Assembly (NCBI GenBank): GCA_023412915.1
Contig: JAEZRE010000006.1
Location: forward strand, 1-64,000
Source: Bacillota bacterium
GTDB taxonomy: Bacteria > Bacillota > Clostridia > Acetivibrionales > DTU013
Length of the DNA stretch: 64,000 nt
Reading direction: 5' to 3'
Position numbers and translations under genes: made by a program. Under the pieces are notes generated by a model. It was not told the DNA's origin and made no database searches. It saw only the letters and a list, made by a program, of their open reading frames with translations. Below, in pieces: positions 48,344 to 57,438 of the stretch (positions are counted from its first letter, which is position 1; every line of letters starts with the position of its first letter).

Positions 48344-51300
48344 ATGAATAAAAGCGGACCGGATGAAGATAATGAGCTGCTGGCAGCCGCCATGGATTGT
48401 ATGGGTGATGGCGCGATAATTACGGACATTGATGAAATTATTACCTATATGAATCCATCGGCAGAAAGAATAACAGGGTGGCAGGCGGAGGGGTCGATCG
48501 GAAGGAAATTCGGCGAGATATTCAGGGTAATTGACGCAGACACGGGATTTGGTGTTCAAAGTCCAGTTAAAAGCGCCCTTGAGGAAATGAAGACGACGGG
48601 GCTCAAGAATCATACCGCCCTTATTACAAGGGAAGGCAGACAGTTATTCGTTTCCTCAACCTGCTCTCCTGTCAGGGATAATACAGGAAACGTCAAGGGA
48701 GCCGTTGCCGTTTTCCGCGATATACAGCGGATCAAACAGGCGGAAGATGAGCTCAGACGCAATAACGACAGTTACAGGGAACTGTTCGAAAACTTTCCTG
48801 CCATGATCTGGCGCTGCGACGCAAACCGGCAGGGCGTCTACTATAACAAGCAGTGGCTCGACTATACGGGGAAAACGCTTGAGGAGGAGATCTCGACGCC
48901 GTGGCCGGATAAAATGCATCCTGAAGACAAGGATAGATGCCGCGATATCTGGTTTAAAAATTTCAAGCAGCAAACGCCGTTCGAATTGGAATACAGGCTT
49001 AAGAGGCATGACGGTAAATATCACTGGATCGACGACAGGCGCGGGCCTGTCTACGATCTTAACAGTAATTTCGTAGGCTTTATCGGCTTCTGCACGGATA
49101 TAACCGACAGGAAGAAAGCCGAACAGGCATTGCGCAACAGCGAAGAAAAATTCCGGAATATTTTCAATTACGCGTCAGATACGACAGTAATCCAGGAAAT
49201 AGAAGAAAGCGGAATGCCCGGAAAAATCATCGAAGTCAATGAAACGGCCTGCAAGGTATGGGGCTACAGCAGGGAAGAATTTCTAAAGCTCAATGTCATG
49301 GAGCTTAATGCGGACAACAATTATAACGAGAATATAAATCTTGGCTCAAAGCTAAATGAAACAGGAAGCATCACGTTCCCAGGAAAGGCGAAAACAAAAT
49401 ATGGTACGTTGCTGGATATCGAGATAGACGCCCATATTGTTACGCTTAACGGTAAGAAAGTAATGCTGGCTGTTGTCAGGGATATTACGAACCGCAGGCA
49501 GGCAGAGCTGCAGATATTGGAAAGCCAGCAGAGGTATCAGGCCCTGTTTATGAACATGGGCAACGCCTTTGCCAACCACAGGCTGATAATTGACGAACAC
49601 GGAGACCCTGTCGACTTGGAATTTCTGCAGATCAACGACGCCTATGAACAGTATTTCGGCTGCAAAAAGGAGAATCTCCTGAATAAGAGATTTTCCGAGG
49701 TTTTTTCAAAGAATTCGCTGGATAAAATGCTCAAATGGGTTTTCAAGGTCGCTATGACCGGACAGAGCGATACAATCGAGGCATTTTTCTCGGATATTAC
49801 GGACAGATGGTATTCGATATCTGCATATTGCCCTGAAAAGTATCACTTCGCGGCCATCTTCACGGATATCCATGAAAGAAAGGTTGCGGAGCTTGAGCTG
49901 TCAAAGGCAAAAGAACAGGCGGAAGCCGCGAATAAGGCGAAAAGCGAGTTTCTGGCCAATATGAGTCATGAGATACGTACGCCGATAAACGGGATAGTGG
50001 GAATGATAGACCTTACGCTGCTTACCGGCCTGAACGATGAGCAGAGGGAAAACCTTCAGCTTGCAAAAAGCTGTTCGGACACACTTCTGAACATAATCAA
50101 CGATATATTGGATTTTTCGAAGATGGAGGCGGGAAAGCTTGCTATCAGAAATACCGACTTCAATATAAAAAGGCTGATAGATGAAACTGTCAGGGCCCAT
50201 TCCGTCCGCGCCGGCAATAAGGGACTCGAGCTTGTTTACATGCTTACTTCGGATATCCCGGAATATCTGTCGGGAGACCCGGATCGGCTGCAGCAGGTAC
50301 TCAACAACCTTATCAGCAATGCGGTCAAATTCACCGAAAAAGGAGAGATTACGGTCGGAGCGAGGAAGACGGATGCTACCGGCGGGTATGCGGAAATATT
50401 GTTTTCCGTTTCAGATACTGGTATCGGCATATCCGAAGAAAATATGAAACGGCTTTTTCAGAGCTTCAACCAGATAGACGGATCCTTTACGCGCAAATTC
50501 GGCGGGACCGGGCTGGGGCTTGTTATTTCCAAGCAGCTGGTAGAAAAAATGGGAGGCCGGATATGGGGGGAAAGCATCGAGGGCAGCGGCAGTACGTTTT
50601 ATTTTACGATAAAATTCAAGAAAGGTAACAAGCCTGCCGGGAAACAACCGCTTTACCCGGCGTTCGTAAATTCATTCAATACACTGAAAATACTTTTGGC
50701 GGAGGATGATAAAGTCAACCGGACCGTATTGTCCCGCATGCTCGAAAAAAGGGGCTATTCCGTAGATTTGGCGGAAAACGGACTTGAGGCGGTTGCAGCC
50801 TTCGAGAGAAAAAAGTACGATGTGATTCTTATGGATATACAAATGCCTGGAATGGATGGTATCGAAGCAACCGCACGAATACGGGAAAGGGAAGGACTGA
50901 ACGTACATACGCCGGTCATAGCCTTGACCGCGTTTGCACTTCAGGGGGATCGTGAAAAGTTCCTGGCGTTGGGAATGGATGAGTATATTTCCAAACCTGT
51001 CAAAATGGATGAGTTGTTCAACACCATAGACAAGGTATTTGAAATCAGAGGGGAGCAGATAATCAGCGGGAGGCCGGTAATCGGAGAAAACGGTGAAATA
51101 GTTTTTTCAAGTGAGATCCGGCCAAAGTCAAAGGCAGAAATACTGACCGCTTTAATAGAGATCGAAGAAAATTTGAAGAAGCTTTCCGGGACGATGGACG
51201 AGGCCGATATGCCGGCGATAGAATCAGTTGCGCACAGTATAAAGGAAGCGTTCGACGACATGGATGCGGTGGAACTGAAGGGTATTGCATTCAGGATAGA

Positions 51301-51397
51301 GCTCGATTCGAGGCGGGGCAACCTGAAGGAGATTATTGAAAGCGCCGTCAAGCTTGACATTGGGTTCAAAGCGTACAAAAAATCATTGGGCTTATAG
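48344..51397 (+). CDS. Hybrid sensor histidine kinase (PAS x4, kinase, receiver, Hpt)
   Basis: 1017-residue soluble hybrid kinase. Four PAS/PAC sensor domains span about 10-130, 135-260, 265-385 and 390-515 ('GWQAEGSIGRKFGEIF', 'CTDITDRKKAEQALRNSEEKF'). HisKA follows with the H-box 'FLANMSHEIRTPINGIVGM' (His about 542), HATPase with 'GIGISEENM' and 'GTGLGLVISKQLVE', then a receiver (about 777-895) with phospho-Asp in 'VILMDIQMPGMDG' and a C-terminal Hpt-like domain with 'VAHSIKEAF' (His about 963; the usual Gly after Lys is Glu). No membrane helix. GGGTGGAG precedes the ATG. The stand-alone receiver gene that follows 12 bases later is a likely phosphate acceptor. Confidence 0.92.
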   Translation: MNKSGPDEDNELLAAAMDCMGDGAIITDIDEIITYMNPSAERITGWQAEGSIGRKFGEIFRVIDADTGFGVQSPVKSALEEMKTTGLKNHTALITREGRQLFVSSTCSPVRDNTGNVKGAVAVFRDIQRIKQAEDELRRNNDSYRELFENFPAMIWRCDANRQGVYYNKQWLDYTGKTLEEEISTPWPDKMHPEDKDRCRDIWFKNFKQQTPFELEYRLKRHDGKYHWIDDRRGPVYDLNSNFVGFIGFCTDITDRKKAEQALRNSEEKFRNIFNYASDTTVIQEIEESGMPGKIIEVNETACKVWGYSREEFLKLNVMELNADNNYNENINLGSKLNETGSITFPGKAKTKYGTLLDIEIDAHIVTLNGKKVMLAVVRDITNRRQAELQILESQQRYQALFMNMGNAFANHRLIIDEHGDPVDLEFLQINDAYEQYFGCKKENLLNKRFSEVFSKNSLDKMLKWVFKVAMTGQSDTIEAFFSDITDRWYSISAYCPEKYHFAAIFTDIHERKVAELELSKAKEQAEAANKAKSEFLANMSHEIRTPINGIVGMIDLTLLTGLNDEQRENLQLAKSCSDTLLNIINDILDFSKMEAGKLAIRNTDFNIKRLIDETVRAHSVRAGNKGLELVYMLTSDIPEYLSGDPDRLQQVLNNLISNAVKFTEKGEITVGARKTDATGGYAEILFSVSDTGIGISEENMKRLFQSFNQIDGSFTRKFGGTGLGLVISKQLVEKMGGRIWGESIEGSGSTFYFTIKFKKGNKPAGKQPLYPAFVNSFNTLKILLAEDDKVNRTVLSRMLEKRGYSVDLAENGLEAVAAFERKKYDVILMDIQMPGMDGIEATARIREREGLNVHTPVIALTAFALQGDREKFLALGMDEYISKPVKMDELFNTIDKVFEIRGEQIISGRPVIGENGEIVFSSEIRPKSKAEILTALIEIEENLKKLSGTMDEADMPAIESVAHSIKEAFDDMDAVELKGIAFRIELDSRRGNLKEIIESAVKLDIGFKAYKKSLGL

Positions 51398-51409
51398 GGG
51401 GCAGTTTTT

Positions 51410-51805
51410 ATGAGGATACTAATCGCAGAGGATGATTTCGCGAGCAGAAGGTTTTTGGAAAAATTCCTTTCGCAATATGGTGATTGTGATCTGGTGGTAG
51501 ACGGTATTGAAACAATAGACGCTTACATGTTCGCAATAAGGGACGGAAAGCCGTATGATCTGATCTGCCTGGACATTATGATGCCAAGGATCGATGGAGT
51601 CAGGGTACTTAAGGCAATACGTGATCTTGAAACACAAAAGGGCATGCTGCCTGAAAAGCGCGCAAAGATAATAATGACTACGGCTCTGGGGGAGACTGAA
51701 CTTGTGCGAAACGCTTTTGAATATGGCTGCGAGGCATACGCTTCAAAACCCATCGATACTGAAAAATTGCTGGAAGTGATTGAAAAGCTGGGGCTCCTGC
51801 CTTGA
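51410..51805 (+). CDS. Stand-alone CheY-like response regulator
   Basis: 131-residue single receiver domain. Acidic pair 'AEDDFASRRFLEKFL', phospho-Asp in 'LICLDIMMPRIDG', Thr in 'IIMTTAL' and Lys in 'ASKPIDTEKL' are all present. Compared with the CheY at 55013 it has an about ten-residue longer alpha3-beta4 region ('RDLETQKGMLPEKRAK'), as seen in receivers that interact with hybrid kinases rather than with flagellar motors. GGGGG precedes the ATG. It ends the first signalling module; the spacer of 80 bases to the metal transporter shows no clear terminator. Confidence 0.93.
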   Translation: MRILIAEDDFASRRFLEKFLSQYGDCDLVVDGIETIDAYMFAIRDGKPYDLICLDIMMPRIDGVRVLKAIRDLETQKGMLPEKRAKIIMTTALGETELVRNAFEYGCEAYASKPIDTEKLLEVIEKLGLLP

Positions 51806-51885
51806 TTTTATGTAAAGTATATGCTAAGTTAGTCTAGTCAGGTACAAGCAATCGCCTGAAAACAGATAACTACTTGGAGAAGCTA

Positions 51886-52923
51886 ATGTTACGGGGAAAA
51901 CAGAGAAATCCCGCCTGGCTGAAATATGCTGCAGCGGTGGCAATTATACATGTGGCCGGGATAGCATTGTTGCTGGTCAATTGCGGACGGTACCCGCAAT
52001 TGATCGGTCTTGGCTTTGTCGCATATACGCTGGGTCTGCGCCACGCGTTTGACGCGGATCACATTGCGGCTATAGACAACGTGGTGCGCAAGCTCGTCCA
52101 ACAGAAGAAAAAGCCATTAGGCGTAGGTTTCTTCTTTTCAATAGGGCACTCCTCCGTTGTTTTTATTATGGCGGTAATCACTACCTTTTCCATGAAGTGG
52201 GCTCAGGACAACATACCGTATCTGAAGGATGCGGGGAAATTGCTCGGAACCGCGGTATCAGGCTTATTCCTGATCGTTATCGGACTTGTGAATCTTTTTA
52301 TTTGGTTTGAAGTATTCGCACTTTTCAAGAATGTCAACAAAGGCGGATATAACAACGAACAGCTTGATGAACTTCTTTTGAAGCGCGGTTTCATATCGCG
52401 GTTTTTAGGGCCGTTTTACCGGCGTATAAATAAGAGTTGGCATGTATATCCGCTTGGGTTTCTGTTCGGGCTGGGGTTCGATACCGCGTCGGAAGTAGCG
52501 CTGCTTGCCGTTTCCGCCAGCCTGGTCACTCAGGTGATCCCGTTGTCTGCGATAATATCGCTGCCGATTATTTTTGCAGCCGGGATGAGTCTGATGGATA
52601 CCGCGGACGGAGTATTCATGACAACGGCTTATAATTGGGCATTTTCGACTCCGCTGCGGAAGCTATACTATAATCTGTCGGTCACAGGTTTATCCGTGGT
52701 CGCCGCCTTGGTTATAGGCTTGATAGAATTGCTGCAGCTCCTTACCCTCAAGCTGAATCTTCGGAACGGAGCCTGGAAATGGATACAGGGCCTGGACCTT
52801 GGAAGCATAGGATACCTGCTTGCCGGATTATTCGTCGTATTCTGGTTGTTTTCGTATATCTTGTGGAAGGTACTGCGGCTTGAGAAGGTGCAAAATAAAA
52901 TAAATGATCAGGCGGAGGAGTGA
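51886..52923 (+). CDS. NiCoT-family nickel/cobalt transporter
   Basis: 345-residue permease of the HoxN/HupN/NixA family with eight membrane helices. The signature 'LGLRHAFDADHIAAIDNVVRKL' (RHAxDADHI) in helix II binds the metal; further motifs are 'FFSIGHSSVVF' and 'GLGFDTASEVALL' (LGFDTATE-type) and 'MSLMDTADG'. ATG 51886 lies after GGAGAAG; a TTG four codons upstream overlaps that site. Ni2+ versus Co2+ cannot be decided. No cobalamin or NiCo riboswitch is seen in the 80-base upstream spacer. The HD-domain gene starts six bases after its stop. Confidence 0.93.
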   Translation: MLRGKQRNPAWLKYAAAVAIIHVAGIALLLVNCGRYPQLIGLGFVAYTLGLRHAFDADHIAAIDNVVRKLVQQKKKPLGVGFFFSIGHSSVVFIMAVITTFSMKWAQDNIPYLKDAGKLLGTAVSGLFLIVIGLVNLFIWFEVFALFKNVNKGGYNNEQLDELLLKRGFISRFLGPFYRRINKSWHVYPLGFLFGLGFDTASEVALLAVSASLVTQVIPLSAIISLPIIFAAGMSLMDTADGVFMTTAYNWAFSTPLRKLYYNLSVTGLSVVAALVIGLIELLQLLTLKLNLRNGAWKWIQGLDLGSIGYLLAGLFVVFWLFSYILWKVLRLEKVQNKINDQAEE

Positions 52924-52929
52924 TGTTTA

Positions 52930-53424
52930 ATGAAATTGGTAAGTTCGGTTATAGGCAGCATGATCGAATACTTTGAAGGCGATGCTAACAGGATAGGCCA
53001 TGCTCTAAAGGTATATGGGTTTGCAAAGAGCATAGGCGAACTCGAAGCTCTCACTGATGAAAAAATGACCGTTCTCGAAATAGCGGCAATACTCCATGAT
53101 ATCGGAATAAGGGAGAGCGAGAGAAAATACTCTTCCGCAGCAGCAAGGTATCAGGAACAGGAAGGCCCGCCCGCGGCGCGCGGAATCCTGAAGGAATACG
53201 GACTGAGCGAAGAGCAGCTGGAGAGGGTCTGTTATATCATAGGCAACCACCATACGTATGGCAAAATTGACGAGGTTGATTTCCAGATCCTTGTGGAAGC
53301 GGATTTCCTTGTCAATATACACGAAGGGAATATGGACAAGCAGCAGATCGAAAGCATCAGGAAAAATTATTTTAAAACAGGGACGGGCTTGCGTTATTTG
53401 GACAGTATGTTTCTAATGTGTTGA
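52930..53424 (+). CDS. HD-domain protein (predicted phosphohydrolase)
   Basis: 164-residue HD-superfamily protein. Metal ligands: His in 'RIGHALKVYGFA', the HD pair in 'AAILHDIGIRES', a further 'IGNHHTYGKI', and Asp in 'ILVEADFLVNI', giving the complete H...HD...H...D order. Such small HD proteins act on nucleotides or phosphate esters; the fold alone does not tell the substrate. It starts six bases after the NiCoT gene, so both are co-transcribed, and it may be metal-dependent on the transported ion (inference). Confidence 0.85.
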   Translation: MKLVSSVIGSMIEYFEGDANRIGHALKVYGFAKSIGELEALTDEKMTVLEIAAILHDIGIRESERKYSSAAARYQEQEGPPAARGILKEYGLSEEQLERVCYIIGNHHTYGKIDEVDFQILVEADFLVNIHEGNMDKQQIESIRKNYFKTGTGLRYLDSMFLMC

Positions 53425-53499
53425 AATACGGCAATTACTGTTATAGAATCATATTGTTTGGAATTATTGTCGGGGTAATGAAGTGTTTGAGGTATATGA

Positions 53500-54711
53500 A
53501 TGGCTTTAAAGATTTTTAAATACATAAGGGAGGCCTTGTCGGTATCCGTACCGGATAGGTACAAAGCTGAATTCAACGTTTATGTCGATAGGATCAATAC
53601 TTCAAGAGCGAAAATCACGGCATTGTGCTTTGTAGTGGCCGAAGCCGCAGTGATAGCGGTATCGCTTATCATAAGGGCCGGGGATTACTTCGGCAAGCCC
53701 GGGCTTTACTACATGGAAATGCATGTTCTCCGCTTACTCACAATGTCGGCGTACCTGTTGATATTTCTATGGCTTGGGAAAAATGTCGCAAAGTACGGAA
53801 AAGCGATCAATATTGCAGGAGCTTTGTTCGCAGTTACAATATTGGCATGGTGTGCCGGGATATCTCTGCTGGACCAGCAGACCAACGGGCAGATCTTAGT
53901 GTATACCGTAGCGGTTATAGCAGTTGCAGTCACCCCGTTTTTAAAACCTCTCTATCTGGCGGGAATATATGCTGTCGTGCATATTGCGTTTCTTATTATG
54001 CTGCCTCATTTTCAAGTGTCCTACGCGGTCGTTTATGGACATTATGTCAATAGCACAACGTTTGTTCTGATATCTTATGCCATATCCTACATGAGGTATA
54101 AAAAAATAATAGAAGAATTCGGCAACAGAAAGCTAATACAGGAAAAAAACAGCGAATTGGAACGAATGAACAGGGAGCTTGCGGAAGCCAATCTCCAGCT
54201 TGAGCTGATATCGAGGACGGACAGTCTGACGGGAGTCTGCAATCGCTACATGTTTGACAAAGCGATAAAGATCGAGTGGAACAGGTGTAAACGCAATTTA
54301 GTTCCTTTATCGCTCATAATGATAGATATCGACTTCTTCAAGAATTACAACGACAGCCACGGGCATATGGTGGGCGATGATTGCATAAGACAGGTCGCAA
54401 ATGTCTTGAAAGCTTTCACCAAACGTTCTTCAGACCTGGTGGCAAGATACGGCGGGGATGAATTTGCTCTTGTGCTCCCGTATATGGGCAAGGAAAGCGC
54501 TCTATCGCTTGCGGAGCAGATAAGGAAAAAAGTGGAGGAAACTGCCATACGCTTTGCAAACACTTCTTCGCAGGATTTTTTAACTATCAGCGCAGGGGTA
54601 AATTCCGCTGTCCCAACTGCTAAGATGTCTTTGGAGAAATTTATTGAAGCCGCGGATTCGGCTTTATATAAAGCGAAGGAATCACGTAACAGCGTTTTCT
54701 TCGCATCTTAA
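53500..54711 (+). CDS. Membrane diguanylate cyclase (GGDEF)
   Basis: 403-residue predicted c-di-GMP synthase. The N-terminal half has about six membrane helices (about 35-52, 66-85, 95-115, 122-140, 145-165 and 175-195), a MASE-like sensor of unknown type, followed by a coiled coil ('RKLIQEKNSELERMNREL'). The GGDEF domain begins at 'SRTDSLTGVCNRYMFDK'; the active site is canonical GGDEF (318-322) and a product-inhibition I-site RSSD (309-312) lies five residues before. It should thus be active and feedback-limited. A class I c-di-GMP riboswitch begins about 130 bases after its stop, controlling the chemotaxis operon. Confidence 0.93.
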   Translation: MALKIFKYIREALSVSVPDRYKAEFNVYVDRINTSRAKITALCFVVAEAAVIAVSLIIRAGDYFGKPGLYYMEMHVLRLLTMSAYLLIFLWLGKNVAKYGKAINIAGALFAVTILAWCAGISLLDQQTNGQILVYTVAVIAVAVTPFLKPLYLAGIYAVVHIAFLIMLPHFQVSYAVVYGHYVNSTTFVLISYAISYMRYKKIIEEFGNRKLIQEKNSELERMNRELAEANLQLELISRTDSLTGVCNRYMFDKAIKIEWNRCKRNLVPLSLIMIDIDFFKNYNDSHGHMVGDDCIRQVANVLKAFTKRSSDLVARYGGDEFALVLPYMGKESALSLAEQIRKKVEETAIRFANTSSQDFLTISAGVNSAVPTAKMSLEKFIEAADSALYKAKESRNSVFFAS

Positions 54712-54769
54712 CAAATATCCCACTTTTGAAACGCTTCTTTTTATGATTCCTACTAATTCAAACTTTTTA

Positions 54770-54798
54770 TTGAAAAATTTCAATGCAGATGATATATT
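54770..54798 (+). promoter_or_regulatory. Promoter of the riboswitch-chemotaxis operon
   Basis: TTGAAA (54770-54775), 17-base spacer, TATATT (54793-54798). Transcription would begin near 54805, ahead of a small CAGGC/GCCTG hairpin (54816-54830) and the c-di-GMP aptamer. Confidence 0.65.
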
Positions 54799-54839
54799 TA
54801 ACAATATACATAATCCAGGCAGGAAGCCTGTTTAAAGCC

Positions 54840-54940
54840 GAATAATTAACCAGAAAGAGCAGCTCCATCGAAAGGTGGATACGCAAAGCCGTGAGTCTAA
54901 AGCGAATTTCATTGCTATGATTGTCAGGTTGCCGTAAAAT
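54840..54940 (+). ncRNA. Class I c-di-GMP riboswitch (GEMM-I)
   Basis: The conserved GEMM-I elements appear in order: a P2 hairpin CCATC-GAAA-GGTGG with its GNRA tetraloop (54865-54878 region), the invariant ACGCAAAGCC (54881-54890), then GTCTAAAG, the tetraloop-receptor-like second arm with TATGAT, and the closing CAGGTTGCCG (54925-54934). An intrinsic terminator follows at 54957, and the first gene (cheY) starts at 55013, the standard expression-platform layout. Whether c-di-GMP turns the operon on or off cannot be judged without folding the anti-terminator. Confidence 0.87.
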
Positions 54941-54956
54941 CCTGTAGCTTATACTA

Positions 54957-54983
54957 AGCGGGCAATCTATGTCTGCTTTTTTT
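54957..54983 (+). terminator. Riboswitch-associated terminator
   Basis: AGCGGGCA (54957-54964) pairs with TGTCTGCT (54970-54977), eight positions including two G-U pairs, followed directly by seven T. It lies between the c-di-GMP aptamer and cheY. Confidence 0.82.
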
Positions 54984-55012
54984 GTACCAAATTATAGTGG
55001 GAGGAATAAGCG

Positions 55013-55372
55013 ATGAGTAAAGTGCTGATCGTTGATGATGCGGCATTCATGAGAATGGCCCTTAGGAGAATCCTGGAAAAATGCGGATTTGATGTAGTAG
55101 CCGAAGCGGAGAACGGAATTGCGGCAGTGTATAAATATAAGGAATTTCAGCCCGACATTGTCACTATGGATATTACCATGCCTGATATGAACGGGATAGA
55201 AGCTTTAAAAGAAATAAAATCATTTGACCCGCGCGCAAAAGTAGTTATGGTTTCGGCTCTGGGTCAGGAGTCTTACATAAAGGAAGCGATTGTCGCCGGG
55301 GCAGCTTATTTTATTGTAAAGCCATTTGTTGAAAACCATGTAGTTGAGACATTGAGAAAAATTCTTACATAA
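55013..55372 (+). CDS. cheY: Chemotaxis response regulator CheY
   Basis: 119-residue single receiver domain of the Firmicute CheY type. 'LIVDDAAFMRMALRRILEK' has the acidic pair and the CheY-typical FMR stretch; phospho-Asp is in 'IVTMDITMPDMNGIEAL', Ser in 'VVMVSALGQE' and Lys in 'FIVKPF'. GGGAGG precedes the ATG. It is the first gene behind the c-di-GMP riboswitch; its position as leader of cheA-cheW-mcp-cheR-cheB makes it the output to the flagellar switch. Confidence 0.96.
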   Translation: MSKVLIVDDAAFMRMALRRILEKCGFDVVAEAENGIAAVYKYKEFQPDIVTMDITMPDMNGIEALKEIKSFDPRAKVVMVSALGQESYIKEAIVAGAAYFIVKPFVENHVVETLRKILT

Positions 55373-55401
55373 ATACTCGGAAACCGGAAGAGGTGGTCAT
55401 A

Positions 55402-57417
55402 TTGCAGGACGATAGAAACGAACCCATGCTTGATATGTTTATTTTTGAGACCTCGCAGCTGCTTGAGCAGCTCGAGCAGATCATAATCGGCAGCGACAGC
55501 ACGAGTCGTTATGATCAGGAAAACATAAATGAAATATTCAGAATAATGCACACAATAAAAGGATCTTCAGCCATGATGGGTTTTGATAATATTTCAAAAC
55601 TCACGCATTCAGCTGAAGACCTTTTTAGTATCCTGCGTGACAAAAAGCAGGTAAACGAGGACTTTACAGTACTTTCGGATGTTATTCTGGAAAGTGCGGA
55701 TTTTATTAAAGCTGAAATACTGAAAATAGACAAGCGAAATATACCCGACGGTGATGCTTCTCCGTACATGGAGAAAGTAAAAAGCATCCTGGCTTTTATC
55801 AAAGGTCAGGTTCAAAGCACAAGTGGATCGGATATACCGGCTGCAGACGGGGATTACATGCTGACGGGCTGCATGGAACAGCCTGAGGACGAAGGTTCGC
55901 CTGACAAAAGGAGCTTCAGAGCCGTAATACGTTTCGAAGAAGGCTGCGGGATGGAATGTATGCGTGCATATGCGCTTGTTCACTCCCTTTCGGAATTTTC
56001 ATCCCATATCAGTCATATTCCGGAGGAGCTCAATGATACCGACGAGTCTAACGAAATAATTAAAAAAGATGGTTTTCAGGTTTGTTTCAGATCTGAGCTG
56101 TCGTATGAAGAAATATACAAGTATTTATCAAAGACAATTTTTCTGAAAGACCTGATGCTCGCTGATCCGGCGCAAGCCGAAGAAACTGTGCGGACGGCCG
56201 CCGTCAACGACTTGAAAGACGTTGAGAGGGACGCGAGGACAGTGCCGGCACATCATAATTTAATCAGTGTAAATGTAGGCAAGCTTGACAAGTTGATGGA
56301 TCTTGTAGGCGAACTTGTAATTTCCGAATCGATGGTTACACAGAATCCAGGCCTTTCAGGGCTGGCGCTTGAAAATTTCCGTAAGGCGGCCAGACAGCAC
56401 CGCAAAATAATAAACGAACTCCAGGATGTTGCCATGTCGATAAGGATGGTACCGCTCTCTTCCACATTTCAGAAAATGAACAGAATAGTGCGCGACATGA
56501 GTAAAAAGCTTAATAAAAATGTAAAGCTGATTATTACCGGCGAGGAGACAGAGGTTGATAAAAACATCATAGAACACATTTCCGATCCCCTTATGCACAT
56601 TATCAGAAATTCCGTGGATCACGGCATAGAGTCGCCCGAGGAAAGAAGGGCAAAAGGAAAAGCCGAGACCGGGACGATCACGCTGGAAGCAAAGAATGCC
56701 GGGGGGGACGTGTTGATAATTGTCAAGGATGACGGCAGAGGCTTGGATAAGGCTAGGATACTGGACAAGGCAAGGGAGAATGGTCTGATTGGCAGGCACG
56801 AAGGCGAGCTGCTGGACAGGGAGATATACTCTTACATATTCCTGCCCGGCTTTTCCACCAAAGAAAACACAACTGAATTTTCAGGCCGCGGCGTCGGCAT
56901 GGATGTTGTCACCAGGAATATAAGCGCAGTCGGCGGTAATGTTTCTGTAGCCAGTTTGCCAGGAGAAGGCACGACTTTTACTGTGAAAATACCATTGACG
57001 CTCGCGATAATGGACGGAATGACAATCAGGGTCGGCAAAACGAAATATACTATTCCGATTGCCAGCATAAGGGAGTCTTTCAAGGCGCTGGAGAAGGATG
57101 TCATCATCGATCCGGAAAACAATGAAATGATCATGATAAGAGGCCAATGCTATCCAATATTGAGGCTGCATGAAATATACAAGGTTGCGACCGGGATTGT
57201 AAATATCTCCGACGGGATCGTTATAATGGCAGAAAACGAAGGTAAGGGCTACTGCATCTTTGCTGATGAACTGATAGGTCAGCAGCAGGTCGTTGTAAAG
57301 ACATTGCCGGATTATATCAAAAACCTTAAAAAGGTAAGGGGGGTTGCGGGCTGTACACTGCTGGGCGACGGCAGTATCAGTTTGATACTGGATACGGCGT
57401 CTTTGCTTAATTATTGA
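55402..57417 (+). CDS. cheA: Chemotaxis histidine kinase CheA (module 2)
   Basis: 671-residue CheA with the same plan as the one at 43236: Hpt with 'FRIMHTIKGSSAMMGF', the middle domain (about 165-260, 'FEEGCGMECMRAYALVHSLSE'), P3 'DKLMDLVGELVISESMVTQN', P4 with 'LMHIIRNSVDHGIE', 'IVKDDGRGL' and 'GRGVGMDVV', and the CheW-like C-terminus. TTG at 55402 is preferred: GAGGTGG lies five bases upstream and the N-terminus then aligns with the paralogue (MLDMFIFETSQ versus MLDMYIFETSQ). A GTG at 55393 is the alternative. Confidence 0.95.
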   Translation: MQDDRNEPMLDMFIFETSQLLEQLEQIIIGSDSTSRYDQENINEIFRIMHTIKGSSAMMGFDNISKLTHSAEDLFSILRDKKQVNEDFTVLSDVILESADFIKAEILKIDKRNIPDGDASPYMEKVKSILAFIKGQVQSTSGSDIPAADGDYMLTGCMEQPEDEGSPDKRSFRAVIRFEEGCGMECMRAYALVHSLSEFSSHISHIPEELNDTDESNEIIKKDGFQVCFRSELSYEEIYKYLSKTIFLKDLMLADPAQAEETVRTAAVNDLKDVERDARTVPAHHNLISVNVGKLDKLMDLVGELVISESMVTQNPGLSGLALENFRKAARQHRKIINELQDVAMSIRMVPLSSTFQKMNRIVRDMSKKLNKNVKLIITGEETEVDKNIIEHISDPLMHIIRNSVDHGIESPEERRAKGKAETGTITLEAKNAGGDVLIIVKDDGRGLDKARILDKARENGLIGRHEGELLDREIYSYIFLPGFSTKENTTEFSGRGVGMDVVTRNISAVGGNVSVASLPGEGTTFTVKIPLTLAIMDGMTIRVGKTKYTIPIASIRESFKALEKDVIIDPENNEMIMIRGQCYPILRLHEIYKVATGIVNISDGIVIMAENEGKGYCIFADELIGQQQVVVKTLPDYIKNLKKVRGVAGCTLLGDGSISLILDTASLLNY

Positions 57418-57438
57418 GCACGGAGGGGAGATGAAAAG

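Noticed and set aside
51806..51885. Possible cobalamin or NiCo riboswitch before the NiCoT gene
   Set aside because: The spacer is only 80 bases and lacks the conserved boxes of either RNA class.
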